DNA of 7,597 nt from an uncultured Oscillospiraceae bacterium (GCA_937915075.1 CALDMA010000241.1:1-7597); one strand, 5' to 3'. Numbered from the stretch's first letter, positions 1 through 5,642 are shown. Translations and numbers: made by a program. Notes: generated from the letters alone by a model not told the origin.

Positions 1-27
1 CGAGTTCCATAAGGGATACCAGTCCAT
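1..27 (-). CDS. modB: Probable molybdate ABC transporter permease ModB, N-terminal fragment cut by the window edge
   Basis: Only the first nine codons are present, reading leftward out of the window: ATG at 27 down to 25, then MDWYPLWNS with no stop. A GGAGG ribosome binding site (complement of CCTCC at 34-38) sits six bases before the ATG, which is a near-ideal start. The short peptide resembles the beginning of clostridial ModB permeases, which often open with an MD-x-x-PLW-x-S-like stretch before the first membrane helix. The gene follows modA on the same strand, as expected for modABC. ModB would form the membrane channel of the molybdate importer. The identification rests on position, ribosome binding site and nine residues, so another gene cannot be excluded. 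Confidence 0.68.
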
Positions 28-73
28 AGGTGACCTCCGATGCAGCCGCCTGCGGCGACGATTTCAAAGAGGA

Positions 74-94
74 CCATTCTTAGCGTAAGAATGG
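74..94. repeat. Perfect 9-bp hairpin in the modA-modB spacer
   Basis: CCATTCTTA (74-82) and TAAGAATGG (86-94) are perfect inverted repeats around a three-base GCG loop. In the leftward transcript the stem is followed by a pyrimidine-rich but not uridine-rich stretch, so it is not a classical terminator. It ends about 35 bases before the modB ribosome binding site. Confidence 0.6.
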
Positions 95-119
95 CCCCCT
101 TTGTATTCCCCAAGAAACG

Positions 120-138
120 CAAGGGGCGCTGCCCCTTG
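120..138. repeat. Perfect 8-bp GC-rich hairpin in the modA-modB spacer
   Basis: CAAGGGGC (120-127) and GCCCCTTG (131-138) are perfect inverted repeats around GCT. Read leftward, the stem is followed by CGTTTCTTGG, a weak T-rich tail, so partial termination or transcript stabilisation is possible. The G/C-block composition resembles intergenic GC-rich repeats I associate with Oscillospiraceae, but I cannot verify copy number. Confidence 0.55.
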
Positions 139-304
139 ATCCCCGAGCTGCTGTACTTGACGCACATTTCGGAGATCGTATGCGGGCGTTTTCTTCTGAA
201 CGATCCGGTATGCTTCTCTTTCCGCTCAGCCGCTGCTGCGCAGGCGGTACGAAGCAACGAAGCGAAAACGGTTCAGCAAAAATCAAATCTTACCGGAAAA
301 GCGC

Positions 305-1168
305 TTAGAACGCGGGGCTGAAGCCGACGGACTCGAACACGGCCACGGCCTCGGCGGTTCGGAGATAGTCGAGGAAGGCCTGCGCGGCGGCTTCCTTCTC
401 ACCCTGCATTACGGCGGCGGGATAGATGACCTGACCGCACATCTCGGTGGTGGCGCTGTCCACGACCGTGAGACCGGCGGAGAAGGCGTCGGTGGCGTAG
501 ATGATGCCGCAGTCGGCGGCAGCCTCGCTCACCTGAGAGGTGACCTCCTTGACGTTGTTGCCGTAGGTGAGCTTGCCGGCATCGGCGAGAGCCGCCTCAT
601 CGAGCGCATAGTAGGCGAAGATCTTCTGCGTGTACTGGCCGACGGGAACGTCGCTGTTGCCCATCGCGAGCAGAACCTCGCCGTCCTTGAGCAGCTCGGC
701 GAGTTGGTCGAAGCTCTCGATGCCCTTGGGGTTGCCCTCGGGAACGGCCAGCGTGACCTTGTTCTCGAGCAGATCAATGCGGCTGTCGGTCACGATCCGG
801 TCAATACCGTCGGGATCCTTGCCGGCATCGTCCTTGAGGCTGCCGTCGAGCGCGTTCATCTGCTTGGGAGCGGCGGAGATGAACAGGTCGCAGTCCGCGC
901 CCTCCTTGATCTGCTTGAGCAGCGTGCCGGAGGAATCGAAGTTGTAGGTAACCGTGACGTTGGGGTTTTCTCGCTCGTACATCGCTTTGATCCGGTTCAT
1001 GGTCTCTGTCATGGAGGCGGCGGCGAACACGATCAGCTCGACCGGCTCGGCCTGCTCGGCCTGAGGATCGTCGGGCTGGGTGGCGTCGGGGGTCGTGTCC
1101 TTCTGACCGCAGGCGGTCAGCACGAGCGCGAGGGAGAGCGCGAGGAGCAGAGATACGAGCCTTTTCAT
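305..1168 (-). CDS. modA: Molybdate ABC transporter substrate-binding lipoprotein ModA
   Basis: This is the extracytoplasmic molybdate (possibly tungstate) receptor of the ModABC importer, 287 residues. Residues 1-20 form a lipoprotein signal peptide (KR, a leucine-rich core, lipobox LTAC with Cys20), followed by a low-complexity Asp/Gln/Pro/Glu linker to about residue 42. The periplasmic-binding fold follows, with ModA-family ligand motifs: FAAASM at 48-53, DSSG at 78-81, VPVG at 174-177, GIIYATDA at 221-228 and the C-terminal VGFSP. An in-frame ATG at 1234 would add 22 residues before the signal peptide, so I chose the ATG at 1168, which has an AAAGGA site 11 bases upstream. modA lies downstream of the MoeA-like gene after a 93-base spacer with a hairpin, so it may be transcribed both by read-through and on its own. 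Confidence 0.95.
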   Translation of the reverse strand: MKRLVSLLLALSLALVLTACGQKDTTPDATQPDDPQAEQAEPVELIVFAAASMTETMNRIKAMYERENPNVTVTYNFDSSGTLLKQIKEGADCDLFISAAPKQMNALDGSLKDDAGKDPDGIDRIVTDSRIDLLENKVTLAVPEGNPKGIESFDQLAELLKDGEVLLAMGNSDVPVGQYTQKIFAYYALDEAALADAGKLTYGNNVKEVTSQVSEAAADCGIIYATDAFSAGLTVVDSATTEMCGQVIYPAAVMQGEKEAAAQAFLDYLRTAEAVAVFESVGFSPAF

Positions 1169-1203
1169 GGTTTTCTTTTTCCTTTCTAAATCGTGGCTCG
1201 CCG

Positions 1204-1223
1204 TTATCCTTTGTGAAAGATAA
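1204..1223 (-). promoter_or_regulatory. AT-rich dyad upstream of modA, possible operator
   Basis: TTAT-C-CTTT (1204-1212) and AAAGATAA (1216-1223) can pair with one bulged base around GTG. Read leftward, the flanks give CGTT-CA-TTATC and GATAACG, an imperfect dyad of about 25 bases ahead of modA. A TTGACC box (complement of 1229-1234) lies upstream, but the best -10 candidates (GGATAA or GATAAC) sit 19-20 bases away, so a promoter here is only tentative. Confidence 0.3.
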
Positions 1224-1236
1224 TGAACGGTCAAAG

Positions 1237-1258
1237 CTTCGCGCCCGCAGGCGCGAAG
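1237..1258 (-). terminator. 9-bp GC-rich hairpin between the MoeA-like gene and modA
   Basis: CTTCGCGCC (1237-1245) and GGCGCGAAG (1250-1258) form a perfect nine-pair stem with a CGCA loop, starting four bases after the MoeA-like stop codon. In the leftward transcript only a short CUUUGA tail follows, so termination is likely partial. The stronger T-rich tail (AATTTATTTT) is on the opposite strand. It may act as an attenuator or 3' stabiliser separating the biosynthetic genes from the transport genes. Confidence 0.5.
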
Positions 1259-1261
1259 AAT

Positions 1262-2281
1262 TTATTTTCCAAACGGACAGAGCGGATACCGGCAGGGCTT
1301 GCAGCCAAGGCACAGCCCGCCCTCGCCCATGGCGGCGATATCGGCGCGCGTGACGGGAACGTCCGCCGCGACCTTCGGCAGCACCAGATCGAAGACCGTC
1401 GCGCCCGCGTACATCACGCAGCCGGGAAGGCCCATGACGGGCGTGCCGTCGTCAAAATAGCCGAACAGGAACATGGCGCCGGGCAGCACCGGCGCGCCGT
1501 AGCAGACAATGTCCGCGCCCGCAGCCCTGATGCCGCCGGGCGTGTTGTCATCGGGGTCGACGCTCATGCCGCCGGTGCAGAGGATCATATCGGGTTTCCT
1601 TGCCCGCATCGCGAGCACCGCGTCGCGCACATTCTCCACGCCGTCGCCGGAGTAGACGACCTCGAGCGTTTCGATGCCGTAGGTCCTGAGCTTGTCGATG
1701 ACGACCGGCGTGAAGGTATCCTGAATGAGACCCTTTTTCACCTCGCCGCCGGTGGCGACGATGCAGGCGGTCTTCCGCACATAGGGCTTGAGCGACAGCA
1801 GCGGCGTATCGCCCGCGACCTGCTCGGCCTTTCGGAGCGTTTCGTCCTCGATGATGAGCGGGATGACACGCATCCCCGCGAGCTTGTCGCCCGCATGTAC
1901 CGCCGTGCCGCCCTTGCGCGTGGCGATCATCACCTCGTCCTGACTGTTCACGGCGATGAGCCGCGCAGAGTCGACTAAAAACACGCCGTCGCAGGCGGCC
2001 CTCAGCTCGATCTTGCCCTCCTTGACCTCGCTGCGGAGCATATTCTCCTGCCCACAGAGGGCGAGCAGACGCTCCGCCGCGTCGTTTTCGTGCACCGTGC
2101 CGGGCGTCATTTCCCAGACGTAAAGGTGCTCCTTGCCCATGCTCAGCAGCACGGGGATATCCTCCTCCGTCACGACGTGACCCTTGCGGAAGCGCGCGTC
2201 CTTATACCGGTCCTTGATGATCTGCGTCATGTCGTGGCAGAGCACATGGCCCACCGCGTCCTCGGTTTTGATGAGCTTCAT
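1262..2281 (-). CDS. MoeA-like molybdopterin-binding protein with C-terminal four-cysteine tail
   Basis: A 339-residue cytoplasmic protein with the molybdopterin-binding (MoCF) domain of the MoeA/MogA/CinA superfamily. Residues 1 to about 165 are a beta-rich N-terminal region. The MoCF domain spans about 172-305, with VATGGE at 175-180, CTGGMSVDPDD at 235-245 and GLPGCVMYAGA at 284-294, matching the MoeA glycine-rich, acidic and GLPG motifs. It is shorter than canonical MoeA (about 400 residues). The last 16 residues carry Cys324, 327, 330 and 335 (C-x2-C-x2-C-x4-C-P), a possible iron-sulfur or zinc site. The likely role is molybdenum (or tungsten) insertion into adenylated molybdopterin, or a related cofactor step. 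Its ATG overlaps the MOSC stop by four bases (ATGA), and a GAGG lies seven bases upstream. The family is clear, but the exact reaction is inferred. Confidence 0.85.
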   Translation of the reverse strand: MKLIKTEDAVGHVLCHDMTQIIKDRYKDARFRKGHVVTEEDIPVLLSMGKEHLYVWEMTPGTVHENDAAERLLALCGQENMLRSEVKEGKIELRAACDGVFLVDSARLIAVNSQDEVMIATRKGGTAVHAGDKLAGMRVIPLIIEDETLRKAEQVAGDTPLLSLKPYVRKTACIVATGGEVKKGLIQDTFTPVVIDKLRTYGIETLEVVYSGDGVENVRDAVLAMRARKPDMILCTGGMSVDPDDNTPGGIRAAGADIVCYGAPVLPGAMFLFGYFDDGTPVMGLPGCVMYAGATVFDLVLPKVAADVPVTRADIAAMGEGGLCLGCKPCRYPLCPFGK

Positions 2282-2712
2282 TTCAGCACCTCGATCTCAT
2301 CTCCGGCCTGAATGCGGCCCTCTTTGATCACGATGGCAAAGATGCCCTCGGTGGGCATCACGCATTTGCCCGTTGTGCGCTTGATCTTGCAGTCGTTGTG
2401 ACACTGCTTGCCGATCTGCGTGACCTCAAGCTCCGTCTCGCCCACGCGCAGGCGCGTGCCGACGGGGAGCGTCTTGAGCTCGATGCCGCGGGTGTTGATG
2501 TTCTCGGCAAAGATACCCGCGTCCAGCGCGATGGGGCAGACAGCGCGCATCGTGTCCACGCTCTCCTCGGCCAGCAGACTGATCTGGCGGTGCCAGTCGC
2601 CCGCGTGGGCGTCGCCCACGATGCCGTGGTGGCATTTTACGTCGATATAGGGGACCTCGTGCTTGCGCACGCCTTTTTTTTCACTGATGTTGACCGCAGT
2701 CACCTGTGCCAT
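2278..2712 (-). CDS. Stand-alone MOSC-domain protein
   Basis: A 144-residue single-domain protein of the MOSC family, related to the C-terminal domain of molybdenum cofactor sulfurase. Visible signatures are HHGIVGDAHAG at 28-38, RQISLLA at 42-48, the ENINTRGIEL block at 70-79, and the cysteine-containing IGKQCHNDC at 100-108 with Cys104 as the usual conserved MOSC cysteine. Cys108 and Cys117 are close by. MOSC proteins are thought to bind molybdenum cofactor or carry sulfur on that cysteine. The gene starts four bases after the moaC stop with GGAGG nine bases before the ATG, and ends overlapping the MoeA-like start, so it belongs to the same operon. Possible roles are sulfuration, cofactor shuttling, or a late maturation step with its neighbour. 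Substrate is unknown. Confidence 0.88.
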   Translation of the reverse strand: MAQVTAVNISEKKGVRKHEVPYIDVKCHHGIVGDAHAGDWHRQISLLAEESVDTMRAVCPIALDAGIFAENINTRGIELKTLPVGTRLRVGETELEVTQIGKQCHNDCKIKRTTGKCVMPTEGIFAIVIKEGRIQAGDEIEVLK

Positions 2713-2716
2713 TTCT

Positions 2717-3187
2717 TCATTCCTCCGCTTCGTAAACGCCGCTCTTGCCGCCCTCTTTATAAAGAAGACGGATGCCGTCGATGCGCATATCGCGCTGCAC
2801 GGCCTTGCACATATCGTACACCGTCAGCGCCGCGACGCTCACCGCCGTCAGCGCTTCCATCTCAACGCCCGTTTCACCGCGGCAGCGTACCTCGCTGCGG
2901 ATGTGCAGGGCGGTCTCCTCCGATTCAAACGCGATGTCCACCTTGGTCAGCAGCAGCGGGTGGCACATCGGGATGAGCTCACTGTTCTTCTTCGCGGCCA
3001 TGATGCCCGCGACCTGTGCGACCGCCAGCACATCGCCCTTGCCGATGGAGCCCTCTTTGATCTTGTCCATCGTCGCTTTTGCCATGCGGACCGTCGCGGC
3101 GGCGCGCGCCACGCGGTAGGTCTGCGCCTTTTCGCTCACGTCCACCATGCGGGCGCGGCCCTGTTCGTTAAAATGCGTCAGCTCCAT
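2717..3187 (-). CDS. moaC: Cyclic pyranopterin monophosphate synthase MoaC
   Basis: MoaC converts the MoaA product (3',8-cyclo-7,8-dihydro-GTP) to cyclic pyranopterin monophosphate, the second step of molybdenum cofactor synthesis. The protein is 156 residues, the normal family length. Catalytic features are present: Lys50 in GKGDV, His76 in PMCHPLLL, and Asp125 and Lys128 in the GVEMEALTAVSVA...YDMCKAV block. Two ATGs are possible, at 3193 and 3187. GGAGG directly abuts the first, leaving no spacer, but sits six bases before the second, so I chose 3187. The moaA stop TGA lies just before it, making translational coupling likely. Much longer upstream in-frame reading is a shadow of moaA. Confidence 0.95.
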   Translation of the reverse strand: MELTHFNEQGRARMVDVSEKAQTYRVARAAATVRMAKATMDKIKEGSIGKGDVLAVAQVAGIMAAKKNSELIPMCHPLLLTKVDIAFESEETALHIRSEVRCRGETGVEMEALTAVSVAALTVYDMCKAVQRDMRIDGIRLLYKEGGKSGVYEAEE

Positions 3188-3198
3188 CTTCATCCTCC
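3188..3198 (-). promoter_or_regulatory. moaC ribosome binding site inside the end of moaA, deciding the moaC start
   Basis: The leftward strand reads GGAGG, ATGAAG, ATG. GGAGG (complement of CCTCC at 3194-3198) is inside the last codons of moaA. The ATG touching it (3193) overlaps the moaA TGA. The next ATG (3187) has ideal spacing of six bases. Confidence 0.65.
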
Positions 3199-4137
3199 GA
3201 TCGCAAACATCCCGCGGTGCGTCTCTGTGGCGCCGGTCTCGTCCATGCGGTGCCGCGCCGGCTTCATCAGGATGCCCCGGCGGATGGCCGCTTCCAGCTC
3301 CGCGCCGGAAAGACCGCGCAGCGGGAGCTCCGCGTCCGAGTGCAGACAGGGCTTGAGCTTTCCGTCCGCCGTGATGCGTATTCTTGTGCAGTCCGCACAG
3401 AAAGCGCAGCTCATCGGCTCGACCGGGCCGCCCGCCCCCGCCGCTCCCGGCAGGCGATACAGCTGCGCGACGCCGCTGCGGCCCGCGGGGCGCAGCTCCG
3501 GCACGCGGGAGAGGACCTCCTGCGCGGGCAGAAAGCGCTCCGGCGGCCACGCCGCGCACACGCCCATCGGCATCAGCTCGATGAACCGGACCTGCCACGG
3601 GTGCTCGCGCGTCAGGCGAACAAAGTCGCCGATCTCATCGTCGTTCATGCCGCCGAGCAGCACACAGTTGAGCTTAATGTTCTCAAAGCCCGCGCGCTCC
3701 GCCGCCTCGATGCCGCGCAGCACATTTTCCAGCTCGCCTGTGCGTGTGATCTCACGGTAGCGCTCCGGCCGGAGCGTATCGAGACTGATATTCAGCCGGT
3801 CCACGCCCGCCGCCTTCAGCGGTGCGGCCAGCTGTTCCAGCCGCGTGCCGTTCGTGGTCAGGCAAAGCTCCTCGATCCCGGGGACCGCGCGCAGCATGGC
3901 GCACAGCTCCACGATCCCGCGGCGGACCAGCGGCTCGCCTCCGGTCACGCGGAGCTTCGTCACGCCCAGCGCCGCGGCTGCCGCCGTGAAGTCCCGCAGC
4001 TCTTCAAAGGAGCACAGCTCCTCATGTCCGCGCTTGCAGACGCCCTCCTCCGCCATGCAGTAGCGGCAGCGAAGGTCGCAAAGCTCCGTCACCGACAGCC
4101 GCAGATAACGGATATTCCTGCCAAGTGCATCTTCCAT
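3190..4137 (-). CDS. moaA: GTP 3',8-cyclase MoaA
   Basis: A radical SAM enzyme that starts molybdenum cofactor synthesis by cyclising GTP. It has 315 residues, slightly short for the family. The N-terminal radical SAM cluster motif is Cys20-x3-Cys24-x2-Cys27, followed by VTGGEPL at 64-70 (the SAM-binding GGE motif), TTNGT at 94-98 and NISLDTL at 116-122. The second, GTP-binding [4Fe-4S] site is C-x2-C-x13-C at 247, 250 and 264 with the RIRITADGKLKPC arginine-rich stretch. An extra Cys244 lies just before. The C-terminus is the conserved di-glycine (IGG), needed in characterised MoaA proteins. It is the first gene of the leftward operon, with an AAAGGA site ten bases before the ATG. Alanine and arginine content is high, as for the window as a whole. 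Confidence 0.97.
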   Translation of the reverse strand: MEDALGRNIRYLRLSVTELCDLRCRYCMAEEGVCKRGHEELCSFEELRDFTAAAAALGVTKLRVTGGEPLVRRGIVELCAMLRAVPGIEELCLTTNGTRLEQLAAPLKAAGVDRLNISLDTLRPERYREITRTGELENVLRGIEAAERAGFENIKLNCVLLGGMNDDEIGDFVRLTREHPWQVRFIELMPMGVCAAWPPERFLPAQEVLSRVPELRPAGRSGVAQLYRLPGAAGAGGPVEPMSCAFCADCTRIRITADGKLKPCLHSDAELPLRGLSGAELEAAIRRGILMKPARHRMDETGATETHRGMFAIGG

Positions 4138-4164
4138 AGTGCGCCGATCCTTTCGTTTGCACCC

Positions 4165-4194
4165 ATTGTAGCATTTTCATCCCGCTCATTTCAA
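4165..4194 (-). promoter_or_regulatory. Predicted promoter of the moaA operon
   Basis: Read leftward: TTGAAA (complement of 4189-4194), an 18-base spacer, then TACAAT (complement of 4165-4170) preceded by TGC, an extended -10. The start site would be near 4158, giving a leader of about 20 bases before the moaA ATG. That is too short for a molybdenum cofactor riboswitch. Confidence 0.6.
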
Positions 4195-4205
4195 ATCGAA
4201 CGTGC

Positions 4206-4281
4206 GATATTATCGGATTTTTGATTGATATTGTCGGATTATTCTTGACAAAATATCACGCGGACGGTATGCTGACAATAT
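4206..4281. promoter_or_regulatory. Four-site operator cluster between moaA and the IclR gene
   Basis: Copies of a GATATTGTC-like motif: GATATTATC at 4206-4214 and GATATTGTC at 4227-4235 on the top strand, then GACAAAATATC at 4247-4257 and GACAATAT at 4274-4281 in the opposite orientation. The first two extend to 14-base near-identical direct repeats (4206-4219 and 4227-4240, one mismatch). Centres are near 4210, 4231, 4252 and 4277, so the first three are 21 bp (two helical turns) apart. The third overlaps the -35 box of the iclR promoter and the fourth follows its -10. The first two lie just upstream of the moaA -35. This layout suits autorepression plus control of moaA, probably by the adjacent IclR protein. 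Confidence 0.55.
4245..4273 (+). promoter_or_regulatory. Predicted promoter of the iclR-mogA operon
   Basis: TTGACA at 4245-4250, a 17-base spacer, and TATGCT at 4268-4273. The consensus -35 and optimal spacing suggest a strong promoter, and the overlap with the operator cluster suggests it is repressed by default. Confidence 0.7.
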
Positions 4282-4298
4282 AAGGGGGGGTGCGCGCC

Positions 4299-5078
4299 GT
4301 GGTGGACGGAAATATCATACTGTCGGTCGCGAAGGCGATGGAGCTGCTGCAGCTTCTGAGCCGGTCGAAAAAGCCGCTGTCGCTCAAGGAGCTGTCGGCG
4401 CAATGCGGCTATCCGAAGAGCACTGTGTTCGGCCTTCTGACCACCATGCGGACGTATGACGTGGTCACGCAGACGCCCGACGGAAAGTATTCGCTTGGGC
4501 TGCGGCTGTTTGAATACGGCCGCCAGGTCGAGCGTTCGTGGGATATTTCCCTTGTGGCGCGGCCCTACATGGAGCATCTCTGCCAGCAGACGGGAGCCTC
4601 CGTCGTGCTCTCCGTGTGCGAGGGCGGCAGCGTCGTCACGCTCGATCAGGCGGAAACGCGCGGCGGCCCGCACATCGTGTCCGACGTCGGCTCCCGCCTG
4701 CCCCTCTACTGCACGTCGCAGGGCAAGGTCTTTCTGGCGAATATGTCCCGCACGGGCGCCGAGGCGCTGCTGCGCACGCAGCCCATGACGCAGTTCACGC
4801 CACACACCGTCACCGACCCGTCCGCCCTGATGCGGGAGGTCGAGACCTGCCGCGCGAACGGCTACGCCATCGAAAACGGCGAGTACAAGATCGGCCTGCG
4901 CTCCGTCTCCGCGCCGGTCTATACCGTGGAGGGCAAGGCGGCCTACGCTGTGGGCGTGATCGGTATGTTCCGCAGCCCTCATTCCGAGGAATTCCGCGCC
5001 GCCGTGGAGCAGGTCTGCGTCACGGCTTCCATGATCTCGACCGCATTGGGCTATCGAAAGCAGGAGGAAACACGATGA
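4299..5078 (+). CDS. IclR-family transcriptional regulator
   Basis: A one-component DNA-binding regulator of about 259 residues. The N-terminal winged helix-turn-helix (about residues 5-70) contains the LSLKELSAQCGYPKSTVFGLL recognition region and the LGLRLFEYG hinge. The C-terminal IclR effector domain (about 80-245) has the diagnostic GSRLPLYCTSQGKVFLA-like block and GLRSVSAPVY. The first in-frame GTG (4290) touches the ribosome binding G-run at 4284-4290. The GTG at 4299, eight bases beyond it, is better spaced, and GTG 4302 is also possible. It is divergent from moaA and overlaps mogA by four bases, so it probably senses a small molecule linked to molybdenum cofactor supply or to the pathway that uses a molybdoenzyme. 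The ligand cannot be read from sequence. Confidence 0.9.
   Translation: MVDGNIILSVAKAMELLQLLSRSKKPLSLKELSAQCGYPKSTVFGLLTTMRTYDVVTQTPDGKYSLGLRLFEYGRQVERSWDISLVARPYMEHLCQQTGASVVLSVCEGGSVVTLDQAETRGGPHIVSDVGSRLPLYCTSQGKVFLANMSRTGAEALLRTQPMTQFTPHTVTDPSALMREVETCRANGYAIENGEYKIGLRSVSAPVYTVEGKAAYAVGVIGMFRSPHSEEFRAAVEQVCVTASMISTALGYRKQEETR
5062..5078 (+). promoter_or_regulatory. mogA ribosome binding site and ATGA overlap with iclR
   Basis: AGGAGG at 5062-5067 lies inside the end of the IclR gene, seven bases before the mogA ATG. The ATG (5075) overlaps the IclR TGA (5076-5078), a typical translational coupling junction. Confidence 0.85.
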
Positions 5079-5557
5079 GCTACACAGCATCCGTCATCAC
5101 CGTCAGCGACCTTGGCAGCCGGGGACTTCGGCAGGACACCAGCGGCCCCGCTGTCCGCGCCATGCTGGAGGACGCGGGCTTCACCGTCGTTCACACAGCC
5201 ATTGTGCCGGACGAGCGTGAGCAGATCAGTGCGCTGCTCCGCGCCTGTGCGGATGAGAAGAAGATCGACCTCATCCTCACCACCGGCGGCACGGGGCTTT
5301 CCCCACGCGACGTCACGCCGGAGGCGACCGCCGACGTGCTGGAGCGGGAGATCCGCGCCATTCCCGTGGCCATGTGGGTGGAGGGGCTGAAGGTCACGCC
5401 CAACGCCATGCTTTCCCGCGCCGTCGCCGGTACGCGCGGCAGCAGCCTCATCGTCAATCTGCCGGGTTCGGAAAAGGCGGCGCGCGAAAATCTTTCCGCT
5501 GTGCTCGGCGCGCTGGAGCACGCCCTGCACATGATCGCCGCCGAGGGGCACGGCTGA
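5075..5557 (+). CDS. mogA: Molybdopterin adenylyltransferase, MogA/MoaB family
   Basis: A 160-residue MoCF-domain protein that adenylylates molybdopterin using ATP before metal insertion. Signatures: VITVSD at 7-12, DTSGP at 21-25, VPDE at 44-47 with Asp46, TTGGTG at 69-74, SPRDVTPEAT at 76-85 with Asp79, SRAVAGTRG at 114-122 and VNLPGS at 127-132. Asp46 and Asp79 match the catalytic aspartates of characterised MogA by motif position. MogA and MoaB are hard to tell apart by eye. The adjacent moaA and moaC make a cofactor role secure. Cotranscription with the IclR regulator, away from the leftward biosynthetic operon, means the adenylylation step is tied to regulator level. The start is fixed by the strong AGGAGG and the ATGA overlap. 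Longer upstream reading in this frame is a shadow of iclR. Confidence 0.94.
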   Translation: MSYTASVITVSDLGSRGLRQDTSGPAVRAMLEDAGFTVVHTAIVPDEREQISALLRACADEKKIDLILTTGGTGLSPRDVTPEATADVLEREIRAIPVAMWVEGLKVTPNAMLSRAVAGTRGSSLIVNLPGSEKAARENLSAVLGALEHALHMIAAEGHG

Positions 5558-5559
5558 GC

Positions 5560-5577
5560 CGCCGTCCGCAGACGGCG
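5560..5577 (+). terminator. Short hairpin after mogA
   Basis: CGCCGTC (5560-5566) and GACGGCG (5571-5577) pair perfectly around CGCA, two bases after the mogA stop. The tail (TGACGGACTTTGTGTG) is poor in T, so it is a weak terminator at best and may work with the stronger hairpin at 5643-5676. Confidence 0.35.
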
Positions 5578-5642
5578 TGACGGACTTTGTGTGTGAATAC
5601 GCCATTGCCTCCGGCGATTCGTACTGTGATTGCGGCTATAAA

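Larger units (their letters stand above)
28..304 (-). other. modA-modB intergenic spacer with several inverted repeats
   Basis: This spacer of about 277 bases lies between the modA stop and the probable modB start, unusually long for a modAB operon. No convincing gene is seen in it. It holds two perfect short hairpins near modB (listed separately). Near modA, between 196 and 276, is a nested set of inverted repeats: CTGAAC at 196-201 with GTTCAG at 271-276, TGCTTC at 210-215 with GAAGCA at 251-256, and CCGC at 222-225 with GCGG at 244-247. If transcribed, this part could fold into a long imperfect stem. It could be an intercistronic element that lowers modB expression relative to modA, or the remains of a dispersed repeat. 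Confidence 0.5.

Noticed and set aside
40..321. A 93-codon open frame on the top strand across the modA-modB spacer
   Set aside because: No ribosome binding site, atypical composition, runs through the hairpins and into the end of modA.
704..1189. Open frame of 161 codons on the top strand opposite modA
   Set aside because: Antisense to a clear ModA protein; the Gly/Val/Leu-rich product is typical of a high-GC shadow.
1223..1978. Open frame of 251 codons on the top strand opposite the MoeA-like gene
   Set aside because: Shadow of a well-supported gene, His/Arg/Asp-rich with no domain signature; no proper ribosome binding site.
4138..4298. Molybdenum cofactor riboswitch upstream of moaA
   Set aside because: The predicted moaA leader is only about 20 bases and no Moco-type multi-stem structure is visible; DNA operator sites explain the region better.
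4239..5090. Long open frame on the bottom strand opposite the IclR gene
   Set aside because: Antisense to a protein with clear IclR motifs; no recognisable domain and would cross the iclR promoter.
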